Source: Microbacterium hatanonis (GTDB lineage: Bacteria; Actinomycetota; Actinomycetes; Actinomycetales; Microbacteriaceae). From it: a DNA stretch of 64,000 nt. The notes beneath the pieces were generated by a model. It was given only the letters and a program-made list of their open reading frames with translations, searched no databases and was not told where the DNA came from. The position numbers and the translations under genes were made by a program. Shown in pieces: positions 49,922 to 58,965 of the stretch (position 1 is its first letter; each line of letters opens with the position of its first letter). The stretch spans positions 1,798,001 through 1,862,000 of the forward strand of contig NZ_VRSV01000001.1 of the NCBI RefSeq assembly GCF_008017415.1, written 5' to 3'.

Positions 49922-51331
49922 TCAGCCGGCGGCGGCGACCTTCTCGGGCTCGGCCTTCTCGGCGGCCGGCTTCGACTCCTCCACCGCCGCGGGCTGCGGG
50001 GGCTTCGGACGAGCGGCGAACTCCTCGAACACGGCGCGCGGAGTCTGGACGGCCTCGAGGCTGACGATGTCGCGACCGAGGAAGAAGTTGTTGACCCATC
50101 CCCAGACCACGCGGATCTTGCGCTCCCACGAGGGCATCGCCAGGCCGTGGTAGCCGCGGTGGGCGAACCACGCGAGAAGACCCTTGAGCGCGATGTTGCC
50201 CGACTGGAAGACGCCGTTGTAGAGACCGAGGCCGGCGACGGCTCCCATGTTCTTGTGGAAGTAGTTCTTCGGCTCTTCGCCGCGGATGACCGCGAGCACG
50301 TTCTTCGCGAGGAGCTTGCCCTGGCGGACGGCGTGCTGGGCGTTCGGCACGCAGAAGCCGCCGACACCGCCGCCGGAGAGGTCGGGGACGGCCGAGACGT
50401 CGCCGGCTGCCCAGGCACCCTCGACGATCTCGTCATCGGTGCCGACGCGCAGGTCGGGGCGGGTGCGGATGCGGCCGCGCTCCTCGACGGGCAGGTCGCC
50501 GCCGCGGACGACGGTCGGGTTGGCCATGACGCCGGCGGTCCACACGATGAGGTCGGTGGGGATCGTCTCACCCGTCGAGAGCTGCACGATGCCGTCGACA
50601 GCGCTCTGCAGCTGCGTGTCGAGGTGCACGAACGCGCCGCGCTTGGCGAGGTCTTTCAGCACCCACTCGCTCGTCTTGAGAGACACCTCGGGCATGATGC
50701 GCCCCATCGCCTCGATGAGGTGGAAATGGGTCTCGTCGAACGACAGCTGCGGGTAGTCCTTGAGCAGCGCGGAGGCCAGCGAGCGCAGCTCGGCGAACAC
50801 CTCGATGCCGGCGAAACCTCCGCCGACCACGACGACGGTCAGCAGCCGCTCGCGCTCGGGCCCGGCGGGGAGCACCGAGGCACGGTCGAAGTTCGACATG
50901 AGGCGGTCGCGGACGGCGACGGCTTCTTCGATGGTCTTGAGCCCGATCGCGTTGTCGGCGATGCCCGGGATCGGGAAAGTGCGCGAGACGGCTCCGGCCG
51001 TCACGACGATCTGGTCGTACTCCTGCAGCCACGGCTCGCCCTCGGCGGGCGTGATCGTGGCCACCTTGTTCGCGTGGTCGATCTTGGTGACCTTGGCGGT
51101 GACGACCGTCGTGCGCTTCAGGTGACGACGCAGGGCGACGACGGCGTGGCGCGGTTCGATGGCGCCGGCCGCGACCTCGGGGAGGAACGGCTGGTACGTC
51201 ATGTACGGCAGCGGGTCGACGATCGTGACATCGGCTTCGCCGCGGCGGGACCGCTTCTCGAAGTGCCACGCGGTGTAGAACCCTGCGTATCCGCCACCGA
51301 CGATGAGGATCCTGGGAACGGTGTTGGTCAC
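49922..51331 (-). CDS. ndh: Type II NADH dehydrogenase (FAD-dependent)
   Basis: This 469-residue flavoprotein passes electrons from NADH to menaquinone without pumping protons. It has an N-terminal FAD Rossmann site (RILIVGGGYAGFYTAWHFEK), an NADH site (LLTVVVVGGGFAGIEVFAEL) and the FAD-binding VEGAWAAGDVSAVPDL. The quinone-side helices include GGFCVPNAQHAVRQGKLLAK. A C-terminal amphipathic membrane-association region is followed by a roughly 40-residue tail rich in K, P, E and A, which is unusual. It is the last gene before a terminator and follows the subtilase gene 13 bases downstream. Confidence 0.94.
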   Translation of the reverse strand: MTNTVPRILIVGGGYAGFYTAWHFEKRSRRGEADVTIVDPLPYMTYQPFLPEVAAGAIEPRHAVVALRRHLKRTTVVTAKVTKIDHANKVATITPAEGEPWLQEYDQIVVTAGAVSRTFPIPGIADNAIGLKTIEEAVAVRDRLMSNFDRASVLPAGPERERLLTVVVVGGGFAGIEVFAELRSLASALLKDYPQLSFDETHFHLIEAMGRIMPEVSLKTSEWVLKDLAKRGAFVHLDTQLQSAVDGIVQLSTGETIPTDLIVWTAGVMANPTVVRGGDLPVEERGRIRTRPDLRVGTDDEIVEGAWAAGDVSAVPDLSGGGVGGFCVPNAQHAVRQGKLLAKNVLAVIRGEEPKNYFHKNMGAVAGLGLYNGVFQSGNIALKGLLAWFAHRGYHGLAMPSWERKIRVVWGWVNNFFLGRDIVSLEAVQTPRAVFEEFAARPKPPQPAAVEESKPAAEKAEPEKVAAAG

Positions 51332-51344
51332 GGTGGAAGAACTC

Positions 51345-52637
51345 CTAGATGATGGTGCGGCTTGGCCCGCGAGATGCGCGCGCCGATCTGATGCGCCGGA
51401 CAGCAGCGGTGAAGCCGAGCGAGATCATTATAGCCGCGAGCGTGCCGGCCACGAGCGGTACCGTCCCGTACAGCAGGGTGTCGCCGGTCGGGACGAACGG
51501 CGAAGCCTCCGCGGTCCGCTCCTCGGCATCGGGGAGCGGGGGCACCTCCACCGGGGCCGGCGTGATCTCGGGCGCGGGCGCGGCGTCGGCCCGGCGGTAG
51601 AGACGGATCCACTCCTCCAGCGTCAGACCGAGCGGGCTCTCGTCGACGGTCGCGACCTGCGCGTTGACCGCCGCGGACGCGTTCACGAGGCCGTACCCGT
51701 AGAGGGGATCGGGCAGCTCGGCGATCCCGGGCACGGGGCTGGCGGTCTTGATGAGTCGGTTGATGACGTTGTCGGCGTCGAGCTCGGGGTGCGCCGAGCG
51801 GATGAGGGCGGCGATGCCCGCGACGAGGGGCGCGGCCCCGCTGGTGCCGTCCCACCACACGAGCTGGCCGCTCGGCGAGACACCGAGGAGACGCTCGCTG
51901 GGAGCCGAGACCCCGATGGTGATGCCCTGAGTGGATGCTTCCTGACTCGCAACACCCGACGGATCGACGCCCCCGACGGTCAGCACACCGGGGATCGTGG
52001 CGGGTGCGCCGACGCGGTTGGTTCCGCTCCCCCTGTTGCCCGCCGCCACGATGACGACCACGTCGTTCTCGAACGCGTACTGGAACGCCTCGTCCCAGGT
52101 CTCATCCCAGTCGAGGGTGTTCGTGGTGAAAGAGAGGTTGATCACGTCGGCGCCGTTGTCGACCGACCAGTGGATGGCGTCCGCGATCTGCTGGATGAAC
52201 GACACCGAGGAGGTGCCGCCGAACCCGACGGAGACCGACAGGAGTTCGGCCTCGGGTGCGACGCCGATCATCCCCCGCCCGTCACCGGTGCCGCGCGCGC
52301 CCGCGAGGGAGGCCACCCAGCTGCCGTGCGCCCGGTCGGTGCCGCCCACGGGGGTGCGCCCGTCGGGCGTGCCCACACCGGAGACGTCGGTGCCTCCGGC
52401 GACGGCGCCGGCGAACTCCACCGGGCCCGACGCGATGCCCGTGTCGATGATCGCGATACGCGTACCGGCGCCGCGGGTGGTGTTCCACGCCTCGCGGATG
52501 CCGTACTGGTCGAGCCAGTACTCCGCCGCCCTCACGCCGTCGGCGGGATCGTCGGCGACGGGCGGAGCAGGCGTCGCCGCCCCGACCAGCGTGCCCGCCA
52601 CGACCACCGCGAGGGCAGCCGCGGCGAAGCGCTTCAT
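51345..52637 (-). CDS. Secreted, membrane-anchored subtilisin-family (S8) serine protease
   Basis: This 430-residue protein starts MKRFAAAALAVVVAGTLVGA, a signal peptide. The S8 domain (about 45-330) has the catalytic Asp in RIAIIDTGIASG, His in DRAHGSWVASLAGARG, the Asn of the oxyanion hole in VVIVAAGNRGSGTN, and Ser in WDGTSGAAPLVAGIAAL. A Pro-rich stretch and one C-terminal membrane helix (GTVPLVAGTLAAIMISLGFT) follow, with a basic cytoplasmic tail, as in mycosin-like enzymes. No type VII secretion genes are nearby. The ATG overlaps the DUF501 stop (ATGA). Confidence 0.92.
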   Translation of the reverse strand: MKRFAAAALAVVVAGTLVGAATPAPPVADDPADGVRAAEYWLDQYGIREAWNTTRGAGTRIAIIDTGIASGPVEFAGAVAGGTDVSGVGTPDGRTPVGGTDRAHGSWVASLAGARGTGDGRGMIGVAPEAELLSVSVGFGGTSSVSFIQQIADAIHWSVDNGADVINLSFTTNTLDWDETWDEAFQYAFENDVVVIVAAGNRGSGTNRVGAPATIPGVLTVGGVDPSGVASQEASTQGITIGVSAPSERLLGVSPSGQLVWWDGTSGAAPLVAGIAALIRSAHPELDADNVINRLIKTASPVPGIAELPDPLYGYGLVNASAAVNAQVATVDESPLGLTLEEWIRLYRRADAAPAPEITPAPVEVPPLPDAEERTAEASPFVPTGDTLLYGTVPLVAGTLAAIMISLGFTAAVRRIRSARASRGPSRTII

Positions 52638-53152
52638 GCCGCCGCTCCCGGGCTCACGCAGACGCACTGCTCGGGCGACCAGGTGGAGCGTTCGAGGGCG
52701 CGGTCGCCGATGGGATTCACCCCCGGGCCGGCGGCGAGCGCGTGGCCCGCCAGGGCGTGGAGGCATTTGACCCGCGTCGGCATCCCGCCGGCGGACACAC
52801 CGGCGATCTCCTCGGGCTCGCCGTACTGCGCACGGTCGTGGAGGTACGCCTCGTGCGCACGGACGTAGGCATCGCGCTCGAGGTCGTCCTCGGCGAGCTC
52901 GTCGGTGAACTCGCGCATCACGTGATCCGCCTCGAGCGTCGACATGGCCGCCGTCGCGGCCGGGTGCGTGAGGTAGTAGAACGTCGGGAACGGGGATCCG
53001 TCGTCGAGACGCGGGAGGGTCGCGACGACGGTCGGGTTGCCGCAGACGCAACGGGCGGCGATGCCGACCACGCCGCGCGCGGGGCGCCCGAGCTGCTCGC
53101 GGAGCACGTCGAGCTCAGCGTCGGTGACCGGCGGGTAGGGCGGCGTACTCAT
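52634..53152 (-). CDS. DUF501 family protein
   Basis: This 172-residue protein starts MSTPPYPPVTDAELDVLREQ. Several cysteines lie in conserved places (IAARCVCGNPTVVATLPRL, RVKCLHALAGHALA and SPEQCVCVSP), plus PFPTFYYLTHPAATAAMSTLE. The family is found with eno and ftsB in actinobacteria (Rv1025 in M. tuberculosis). The Cys/His pattern may bind a metal. It has no proven role. The gene that usually follows, an exopolyphosphatase (Rv1026), is absent; the subtilase takes its place. Confidence 0.9.
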   Translation of the reverse strand: MSTPPYPPVTDAELDVLREQLGRPARGVVGIAARCVCGNPTVVATLPRLDDGSPFPTFYYLTHPAATAAMSTLEADHVMREFTDELAEDDLERDAYVRAHEAYLHDRAQYGEPEEIAGVSAGGMPTRVKCLHALAGHALAAGPGVNPIGDRALERSTWSPEQCVCVSPGAAA

Positions 53153-53212
53153 CGCCCCCAGGGTACCGTGCGGCGCGCCCCTCACGCGGATCGGTGACGC
53201 CGACCGGCGATG

Positions 53213-53692
53213 TCAGGGAGCGGGAACGGCCGTCTGCGCGAGACCCGCCGTCGTGACCGAGCGCACGAGCTGCGCCATCCAGTCGGTGCGCGTCTGCTCG
53301 ACGTCCTCGCTCACCGGCGCCTCGTCCTGCGGGAGGGCGGACGAGGGAAGGTCGTCATCGACGAGATAGACGACCTCGCCCGGCTTGACGTAGTACAGCC
53401 GCTCACGGGCCTGCGTCGTGATGTAGGCGGGATCGGTCCACCGCTCGCGCTGCGCTTCGAGGTCGTCCACTTCGGACTGGCTGAGCGAGACAGCATCCTG
53501 GAGCCCCGCGATCTGCTGGCGCTGATCGACATAGGTTCCGACCGTCGGGACGAGGGTGAACACCGCGAGTACCACCAGCCCGAGCATGATGACCATGAAG
53601 CCGGAGAAGCGGATGCCGCCGAGCCACGCGCGCACGTCGACGCGGGGGTCGCCCTGGCCGGACGTGCGAGAGGGAGGAACCCGATCGCTCAT
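53213..53692 (-). CDS. ftsB: Septum formation initiator / FtsB-DivIC family protein
   Basis: This 159-residue single-pass division protein has a cytoplasmic N-terminus (MSDRVPPSRTSGQGDPRVDV), a membrane helix (about 29-50, SGFMVIMLGLVVLAVFTLVP) and an extracytoplasmic coiled coil (TYVDQRQQIAGLQDAVSLSQ, then SEVDDLEAQRERWTDP). The DivIC-type ARERLYYVKPGEVVY motif follows, with a Pro/Glu tail. It links FtsL and FtsQ in the divisome. Its start codon lies in the loop of a perfect hairpin whose stem contains the ribosome site. It follows eno by 34 bases. Confidence 0.92.
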   Translation of the reverse strand: MSDRVPPSRTSGQGDPRVDVRAWLGGIRFSGFMVIMLGLVVLAVFTLVPTVGTYVDQRQQIAGLQDAVSLSQSEVDDLEAQRERWTDPAYITTQARERLYYVKPGEVVYLVDDDLPSSALPQDEAPVSEDVEQTRTDWMAQLVRSVTTAGLAQTAVPAP

Positions 53693-53706
53693 GGTTCCTC
53701 CCTCTC
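53668..53706 (-). promoter_or_regulatory. Hairpin holding the ftsB ribosome site in its stem and the start codon in its loop
   Basis: GAGAGGGAGGAACC and GGTTCCTCCCTCTC (53668-53681 and 53693-53706) are perfectly complementary over 14 bp with an 11-base loop. On the mRNA the 5' arm carries GGGAGGAA, the loop starts with the AUG (53692-53690), and the 3' arm encodes residues 4-8 (R/V-P-P-S). Confidence 0.75.
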
Positions 53707-53726
53707 GTCGTGCGTGTTGCTGCGTG

Positions 53727-55103
<1,377 letters not shown>

Positions 55104-55784
55104 TCAGGATGCGGCGTCCGTCACGAGAGCGATGGCGACGCCGTCCCAGCCCTTGCGGTCGAGGGTCTGCAGTGCGGTGGCGTCGAATCGCGGATCGTCG
55201 CCCAGCATCGCCAAGCCCGCACGGGTGCCGACGACCCGCGGGTCGATCGTGTCGGGATCGGCGACGTCGCCGCTCCGGCCGATGTTGTCGACGACCACGA
55301 CCGTTCCGGGGCGCCCGAGTCGGGCCGCCCAATCGAGGTAGATCGTGTTCGACTCCTTGTCGGCGTCGATGAAGACGAGATCGAAAGGCTCGCCGCCCGC
55401 GAGGGTAGGGAGAACGTCGGCCGCGCGACCCTCGATCACCTCGACCCTGCCGCGCTCCCCCGCCCGTTCGAGATTCGCGCGGGCCACGGCGGCGTTCGCC
55501 GGCTCCGCCTCGATCGTGACGACACGCCCGTCGGGTGGAAGGCCGCGCGCGAGCCAGATCGTCGAATACGCACCGAGGGTGCCGATCTCCAGCACCCGCC
55601 GCGCACCGCTCATGCGTGCGAGCAGGTGGAGCAGCTTGCCGTTGACCGGCGCCACCTCGATCGAGGGCAGGCCCGCGGCATCCTGGTCGGCCACCGCCGC
55701 CTCGAGGGCGGGGTCGTGTCCGACCAGGGTCTCGGAGAGATAGGCGTCGACCGCGCGATACGCGTCGCTGGTGGGCTCGACCAT
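55104..55784 (-). CDS. O-methyltransferase (catechol-type, class I)
   Basis: This 226-residue SAM-dependent O-methyltransferase of the CCoAOMT/COMT-like family has NGKLLHLLARMSGARRVLEI, motif I LEIGTLGAYSTIWLARGLP, VVTIEAEPANAAVARANLE, and the metal-binding FDLVFIDADKESNTIYLDW with VVVDNIGRSGDV. Such enzymes methylate catechol-like or other hydroxyl groups with a divalent metal; the natural substrate is unknown. CAGGAGAG precedes the ATG. Its stop lies just upstream of the enolase promoter. Confidence 0.92.
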   Translation of the reverse strand: MVEPTSDAYRAVDAYLSETLVGHDPALEAAVADQDAAGLPSIEVAPVNGKLLHLLARMSGARRVLEIGTLGAYSTIWLARGLPPDGRVVTIEAEPANAAVARANLERAGERGRVEVIEGRAADVLPTLAGGEPFDLVFIDADKESNTIYLDWAARLGRPGTVVVVDNIGRSGDVADPDTIDPRVVGTRAGLAMLGDDPRFDATALQTLDRKGWDGVAIALVTDAAS

Positions 55785-55862
55785 GCCGACAGCCTCTCCT
55801 GCCGCCTGGGGCCGGTCAAGCCACCGGTTGCGCGACGGATGGAGCGGGCGGATGCTGCGAGG

Positions 55863-56654
55863 TCAGGCGCGATGCGCCAGAGCCTGGAGCGCGACGGGGA
55901 GGAGCGCCTCAGCCGTGCGCCGGTATCCCAGGGCGCTCGGGTGGAAGCGGTCGAGGCTGAACATCTCGTCGGGCTCCGACAGGAACATGGGTCCGACCGT
56001 CCGGCGGAGGGAGAACACCTCCGCGCCCGCGGCGGTCGCCGCCTCCGCCTGCTCGTCGGCGAGTTGGCGCGAGAGCCGGGAGGCGAGACTCCGCAGCGGC
56101 TGGGGCACGGCCCGCAACGACCGCAGGTCGGGACAGGTCGCGACGACCACCGCCGCGCCGCGCTCCCGCAGCCGACCGACCGCGTCGGTGAGGTGCCCGG
56201 TCGCCACGGAGACGGGGACGCGGTGGGTGACGTCGTTGCCGCCGACAACGATGACCGCGAGATCGGCGACGTAGTCGGGGGGCAGTGCGTCGAGCTGCCC
56301 CGCCAACGCGGACGACTCGGAACCGACGACCGCCGCCGTCCTCAACCGCACCGGGCGGTGCGAGCGGCGCGCGAGCCCCTTCGCGAGACGCGCTCCGAGG
56401 GTGTCCTTCCGCCGTTCGGCCCCGAGGCCTGCCGCGATCGAGTCGCCGAGCAGCAGGAGCTCGACCGGTGCGCCCTCGAGCGAGCGCCGCCACACCCGGT
56501 CGGAGTCGGGCGCCAGCTCGCCGAGCGGCTTGCCGATGCGTCTGCGCGCCACGGCCGCCTGGCGTCGCAGCACCTCGCGGACCACGACCGCCGTCACCCC
56601 CACGCCGGCGACGGACGACGTCACGGTGACGGCCAGGCGAGTGGATCGACCCAT
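55863..56654 (-). CDS. SGNH/GDSL-type hydrolase, membrane-anchored
   Basis: The 263-residue product begins MGRSTRLAVTVTSSVAGVGV, a basic then hydrophobic N-terminus acting as signal or anchor. SGNH blocks are present: block I LLLGDSIAAGLGAERRKDT (nucleophile Ser), Gly in block II, block III VIVVGGNDVTH (Asn), and block V FSLDRFHPSALGYRRT (Asp and His). These hydrolases act on esters or acetyl groups of lipids, glycans or small molecules outside the membrane. A GTG at 56669 is an alternative start; neither has a strong ribosome site. Confidence 0.86.
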   Translation of the reverse strand: MGRSTRLAVTVTSSVAGVGVTAVVVREVLRRQAAVARRRIGKPLGELAPDSDRVWRRSLEGAPVELLLLGDSIAAGLGAERRKDTLGARLAKGLARRSHRPVRLRTAAVVGSESSALAGQLDALPPDYVADLAVIVVGGNDVTHRVPVSVATGHLTDAVGRLRERGAAVVVATCPDLRSLRAVPQPLRSLASRLSRQLADEQAEAATAAGAEVFSLRRTVGPMFLSEPDEMFSLDRFHPSALGYRRTAEALLPVALQALAHRA

Positions 56655-56709
56655 GCGTCGATTGGACACCCGGCGGGTGAACGGCGTCTGACGTCCGCGT
56701 ATCCGGCGG

Positions 56710-57276
56710 CTACCGCCCGCTGGACGCGCCCTGCCCGATCACGGGGTGCTCGTCTCCCACCGGGATACCGGTGTCTCGCACCAGATAGATCCACGGGAAG
56801 GCCCGGCACCCGATCTGCCATCCGTCCTCGGTCTCGGACGCGACCGACGCGCGCCAGAGGATGCGCCGGTGCTCCCACTGCGTATCGGTGCGGACCACGC
56901 GGTGAGCGAGCATGCCGGCCTCGACGGTGTGCCACCCCGCTCGTCCCGCGAGCGCGAGCTCGGCCATCTCGTCGAAGGCCGTCACGGGGCTGATCCACCG
57001 CTCGTCGTCGTCGGCGGCGGACGGCTTGTCGAGCGCCCCGAACCGCTGCTGGGCAGCCTGCCGGGTCATGCCGAGCTCGCTGCCGATGAGAGCCCAGCTC
57101 GCCCCTCCCGCCCGCGCGGCCGCGACGGATCGCTGGAGCAGCGCGCGGATCTCGCCCTCGGCGCGCGCGCTGGCGGCGATGAGCGCGAGGTGATCGTGCA
57201 CGCCCAGTTCCTCGCGGGCGTCGATCTCGGCGGCGGCGACGATGGCGCGCGCCACGACGTCCGAAAGGTCGGTCAT
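56710..57276 (-). CDS. Helix-turn-helix protein, second gene of a small membrane/HTH operon
   Basis: This 188-residue protein begins MTDLSDVVARAIVAAAEIDA. Its N-terminal 60 residues are helical, followed by a helix-turn-helix (GASWALIGSELGMTRQAAQQRFG, residues about 58-80) like those of sigma region 4 or AsnC-type proteins. The C-terminal domain is rich in beta strands (WEHRRILWRASVASETEDGW and GCRAFPWIYLVRDTGIPVG). The family is not recognised with certainty. Its ATG overlaps the stop of the small membrane gene upstream (ATGA). The double operator at the promoter may be its own target; that is inference. Confidence 0.8.
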   Translation of the reverse strand: MTDLSDVVARAIVAAAEIDAREELGVHDHLALIAASARAEGEIRALLQRSVAAARAGGASWALIGSELGMTRQAAQQRFGALDKPSAADDDERWISPVTAFDEMAELALAGRAGWHTVEAGMLAHRVVRTDTQWEHRRILWRASVASETEDGWQIGCRAFPWIYLVRDTGIPVGDEHPVIGQGASSGR

Positions 57277-57521
57277 TCGCCCTCGCCCGAGCTGGGGATC
57301 CAGACGGCGGCCGACCCCGCACGCCGCAGCCCGTTCGCATATCCCCACAAGTACGCGCCGACCACCGCGAGAGCGACGCCGGCGCCCTGTCCGGCACCGC
57401 CCCAGAACCCGCTCCAGTCCAGCACCGTGCCGGCCAGGAGGAGCAGCGCTCCGAGCACGACGAGCGATGCGGAGAAGGCGGTCAGGAAGGCGTTGCGGCT
57501 TCGAACGGTCGAGGTGGTCAT
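57273..57521 (-). CDS. Small two-span membrane protein, first gene of the HTH operon
   Basis: This 82-residue protein begins MTTSTVRSRNAFLTAFSASL. It has two membrane helices (AFSASLVVLGALLLLAGTVL, then AGVALAVVGAYLWGYANGLR) joined by a loop with WSGFWGGAG, and a short C-terminal tail. The second helix is followed by RRAGSAAVW. It is translated with the HTH protein through a 4-base overlap. The promoter overlaps two palindromic sites directly upstream. No family recognised. Pairing of a small membrane protein with a DNA-binding protein suggests a sensor/regulator unit, but nothing proves it. Confidence 0.75.
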   Translation of the reverse strand: MTTSTVRSRNAFLTAFSASLVVLGALLLLAGTVLDWSGFWGGAGQGAGVALAVVGAYLWGYANGLRRAGSAAVWIPSSGEGE

Positions 57522-57523
57522 GA

Positions 57524-57569
57524 TGTCAATCTAACGTTGACAGCAGGCAGCGTCAACGCTTTCTTGACA
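57524..57569 (-). promoter_or_regulatory. Double operator coincident with a promoter
   Basis: Site 1 (57524-57542) is TGTCAA-N7-TTGACA and site 2 (57551-57569) is CGTCAA-N7-TTGACA, with starts 27 bp apart. On the minus strand TTGACG (57551-57556), a 17-base spacer and TAGATT (57528-57533) form a near-consensus promoter whose -10 ends 6 bases before the ATG at 57521. Site 2 contains the -35 and site 1 contains the -10. Confidence 0.7.
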
Positions 57570-58853
57570 TCAGGCCAGCGGCTTCACCTCGATGTCGGCC
57601 GGAGCCGAGCCCGCCGCGACGAACGCGAAACCGGTGTAGCCGTCGGCGACAGCGCGTTCGAGCAGCGGCTTGAGGTTCTTCGGGCGCTGCTCGAGCCGCA
57701 CGCGGGCGCCGCCCGCGACCAGGTCGGCCTTCACCGCGACCAGCTCGGCGACCGTGACGTCGCGGTCATGCACGAGCACGATCGCGCGGTCCACAGCATC
57801 CGCCTCGCCCTCGAGCAGGTCGACGATGCGCTCGAAGCCGATCGAGAAGCCGACGGCCGGCACATCCTGGCCGAGGAAGCGCCCGATCATCCCGTCGTAC
57901 CGACCGCCGCCGCCGAGCGAGTAGCCGACGCTCGGGTGGGCGAGCTCGAAGATCGTGCCGGTGTAGTAGCCCATGCCGCGCACGAGGAACGGATCGAAGA
58001 CGACGGGGATGCCGGACTCCCCCGGCCGCGCGGCGGCGACCGCGTCGCCGATCCCCGTCAAGTGCGCGACGATCTCATCGGGCACGCCGTCGGGGAGCGC
58101 GCCGCGGATCTGCTGCTCGCCGAACGGCACGTCCGCACTCGAGGGTCTGCGGAGGAACGCGCCGAACGCCTCGACCGCCTCGGTCGCGGCCCCGCGGTCG
58201 GCCAGTTCGCGCACCACGCCGTCGGCCCCGATCTTGTCGAGCTTGTCGATCGTGATGAGCACGCGGGGGCGTTCGTCTTCGGCGAACCCGAAGCTCGACA
58301 GCATCCAATCGAGAACCCGGCGGTCGTTCACCCGGACGACGCCGCCCTCGAGGCCGAGAGCGTCGAGGGTGTCGAGCGTCGCAGCGATGAGTTCCGACTC
58401 AGCGCGCGCGGTGGCGTCGCCGATGATGTCGATGTCGCACTGCACGAACTGGCGGTAGCGCCCCTTCTGCGGCCGTTCGGCGCGCCAGACGGGGGCGATC
58501 TGGATCGCGCGGAACACGCCGGGCAGTTCGCCCCGGTGGCTCGCGTAGAAACGCGCGAGCGGCACGGTGAGGTCGTAGCGGAGCCCGAGGTCGGTGAGGG
58601 CGGCCGGGTCGTCCGCGGCGGCACGGATGGCGTCGGCGTCGAGGCCGCGGGCCAGCACGTTGAAGGCGAGCTTCTCGTTGTCGCCGCCGATGCCCGCGTG
58701 CAGGCGCGAGTACTCCTCCATGACCGGTGTCTCGATCTCGTCGAAGCCGTGCGCGCGGTAGCGGGCACGGATGACGGCGAGCACGCGCTCGCGACGGGCC
58801 TTCTCGGCGGGGAGGAAGTCGCGCATGCCGCGCGGCGGGTTCACGGTTGCCAC
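57570..58853 (-). CDS. hisS: Histidyl-tRNA synthetase
   Basis: This 427-residue class II synthetase charges tRNA-His. The N-terminus reads MATVNPPRGMRDFLPAEKAR (motif PRGMRDF). The class II motifs include FRAIQIAPVWRAERPQKGR with RQFVQCDIDIIG (motif 2), the histidine-specific GMGYYTGTIFEL and GGGGRYDGMIGRFL, VGFSIGFERIVDLL (motif 3) and a C-terminal anticodon domain. It starts at GTG. The stop overlaps the double operator of the next operon. A long inverted repeat lies upstream. Confidence 0.96.
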   Translation of the reverse strand: MATVNPPRGMRDFLPAEKARRERVLAVIRARYRAHGFDEIETPVMEEYSRLHAGIGGDNEKLAFNVLARGLDADAIRAAADDPAALTDLGLRYDLTVPLARFYASHRGELPGVFRAIQIAPVWRAERPQKGRYRQFVQCDIDIIGDATARAESELIAATLDTLDALGLEGGVVRVNDRRVLDWMLSSFGFAEDERPRVLITIDKLDKIGADGVVRELADRGAATEAVEAFGAFLRRPSSADVPFGEQQIRGALPDGVPDEIVAHLTGIGDAVAAARPGESGIPVVFDPFLVRGMGYYTGTIFELAHPSVGYSLGGGGRYDGMIGRFLGQDVPAVGFSIGFERIVDLLEGEADAVDRAIVLVHDRDVTVAELVAVKADLVAGGARVRLEQRPKNLKPLLERAVADGYTGFAFVAAGSAPADIEVKPLA

Positions 58854-58901
58854 CGCGCCATTCTTCCAGGTCGCCGCGCGGCATCCCGCCGCGGTCGATC
58901 A

Positions 58902-58961
58902 CCGAGAGTCCACAACACCCGGAGGCAGTGCCGGGCGCGTCCGGGTGTCGTGGACTCTCGG
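58902..58961. repeat. Long intergenic inverted repeat between mazG and hisS
   Basis: Two 21-base arms (58902-58922 and 58941-58961) are complementary except for one A-C mismatch, with an 18-base loop. It begins 4 bases past the mazG stop, so it could terminate mazG, and lies about 48 bases before the hisS start. Confidence 0.75.
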
Positions 58962-58965
58962 GGCG

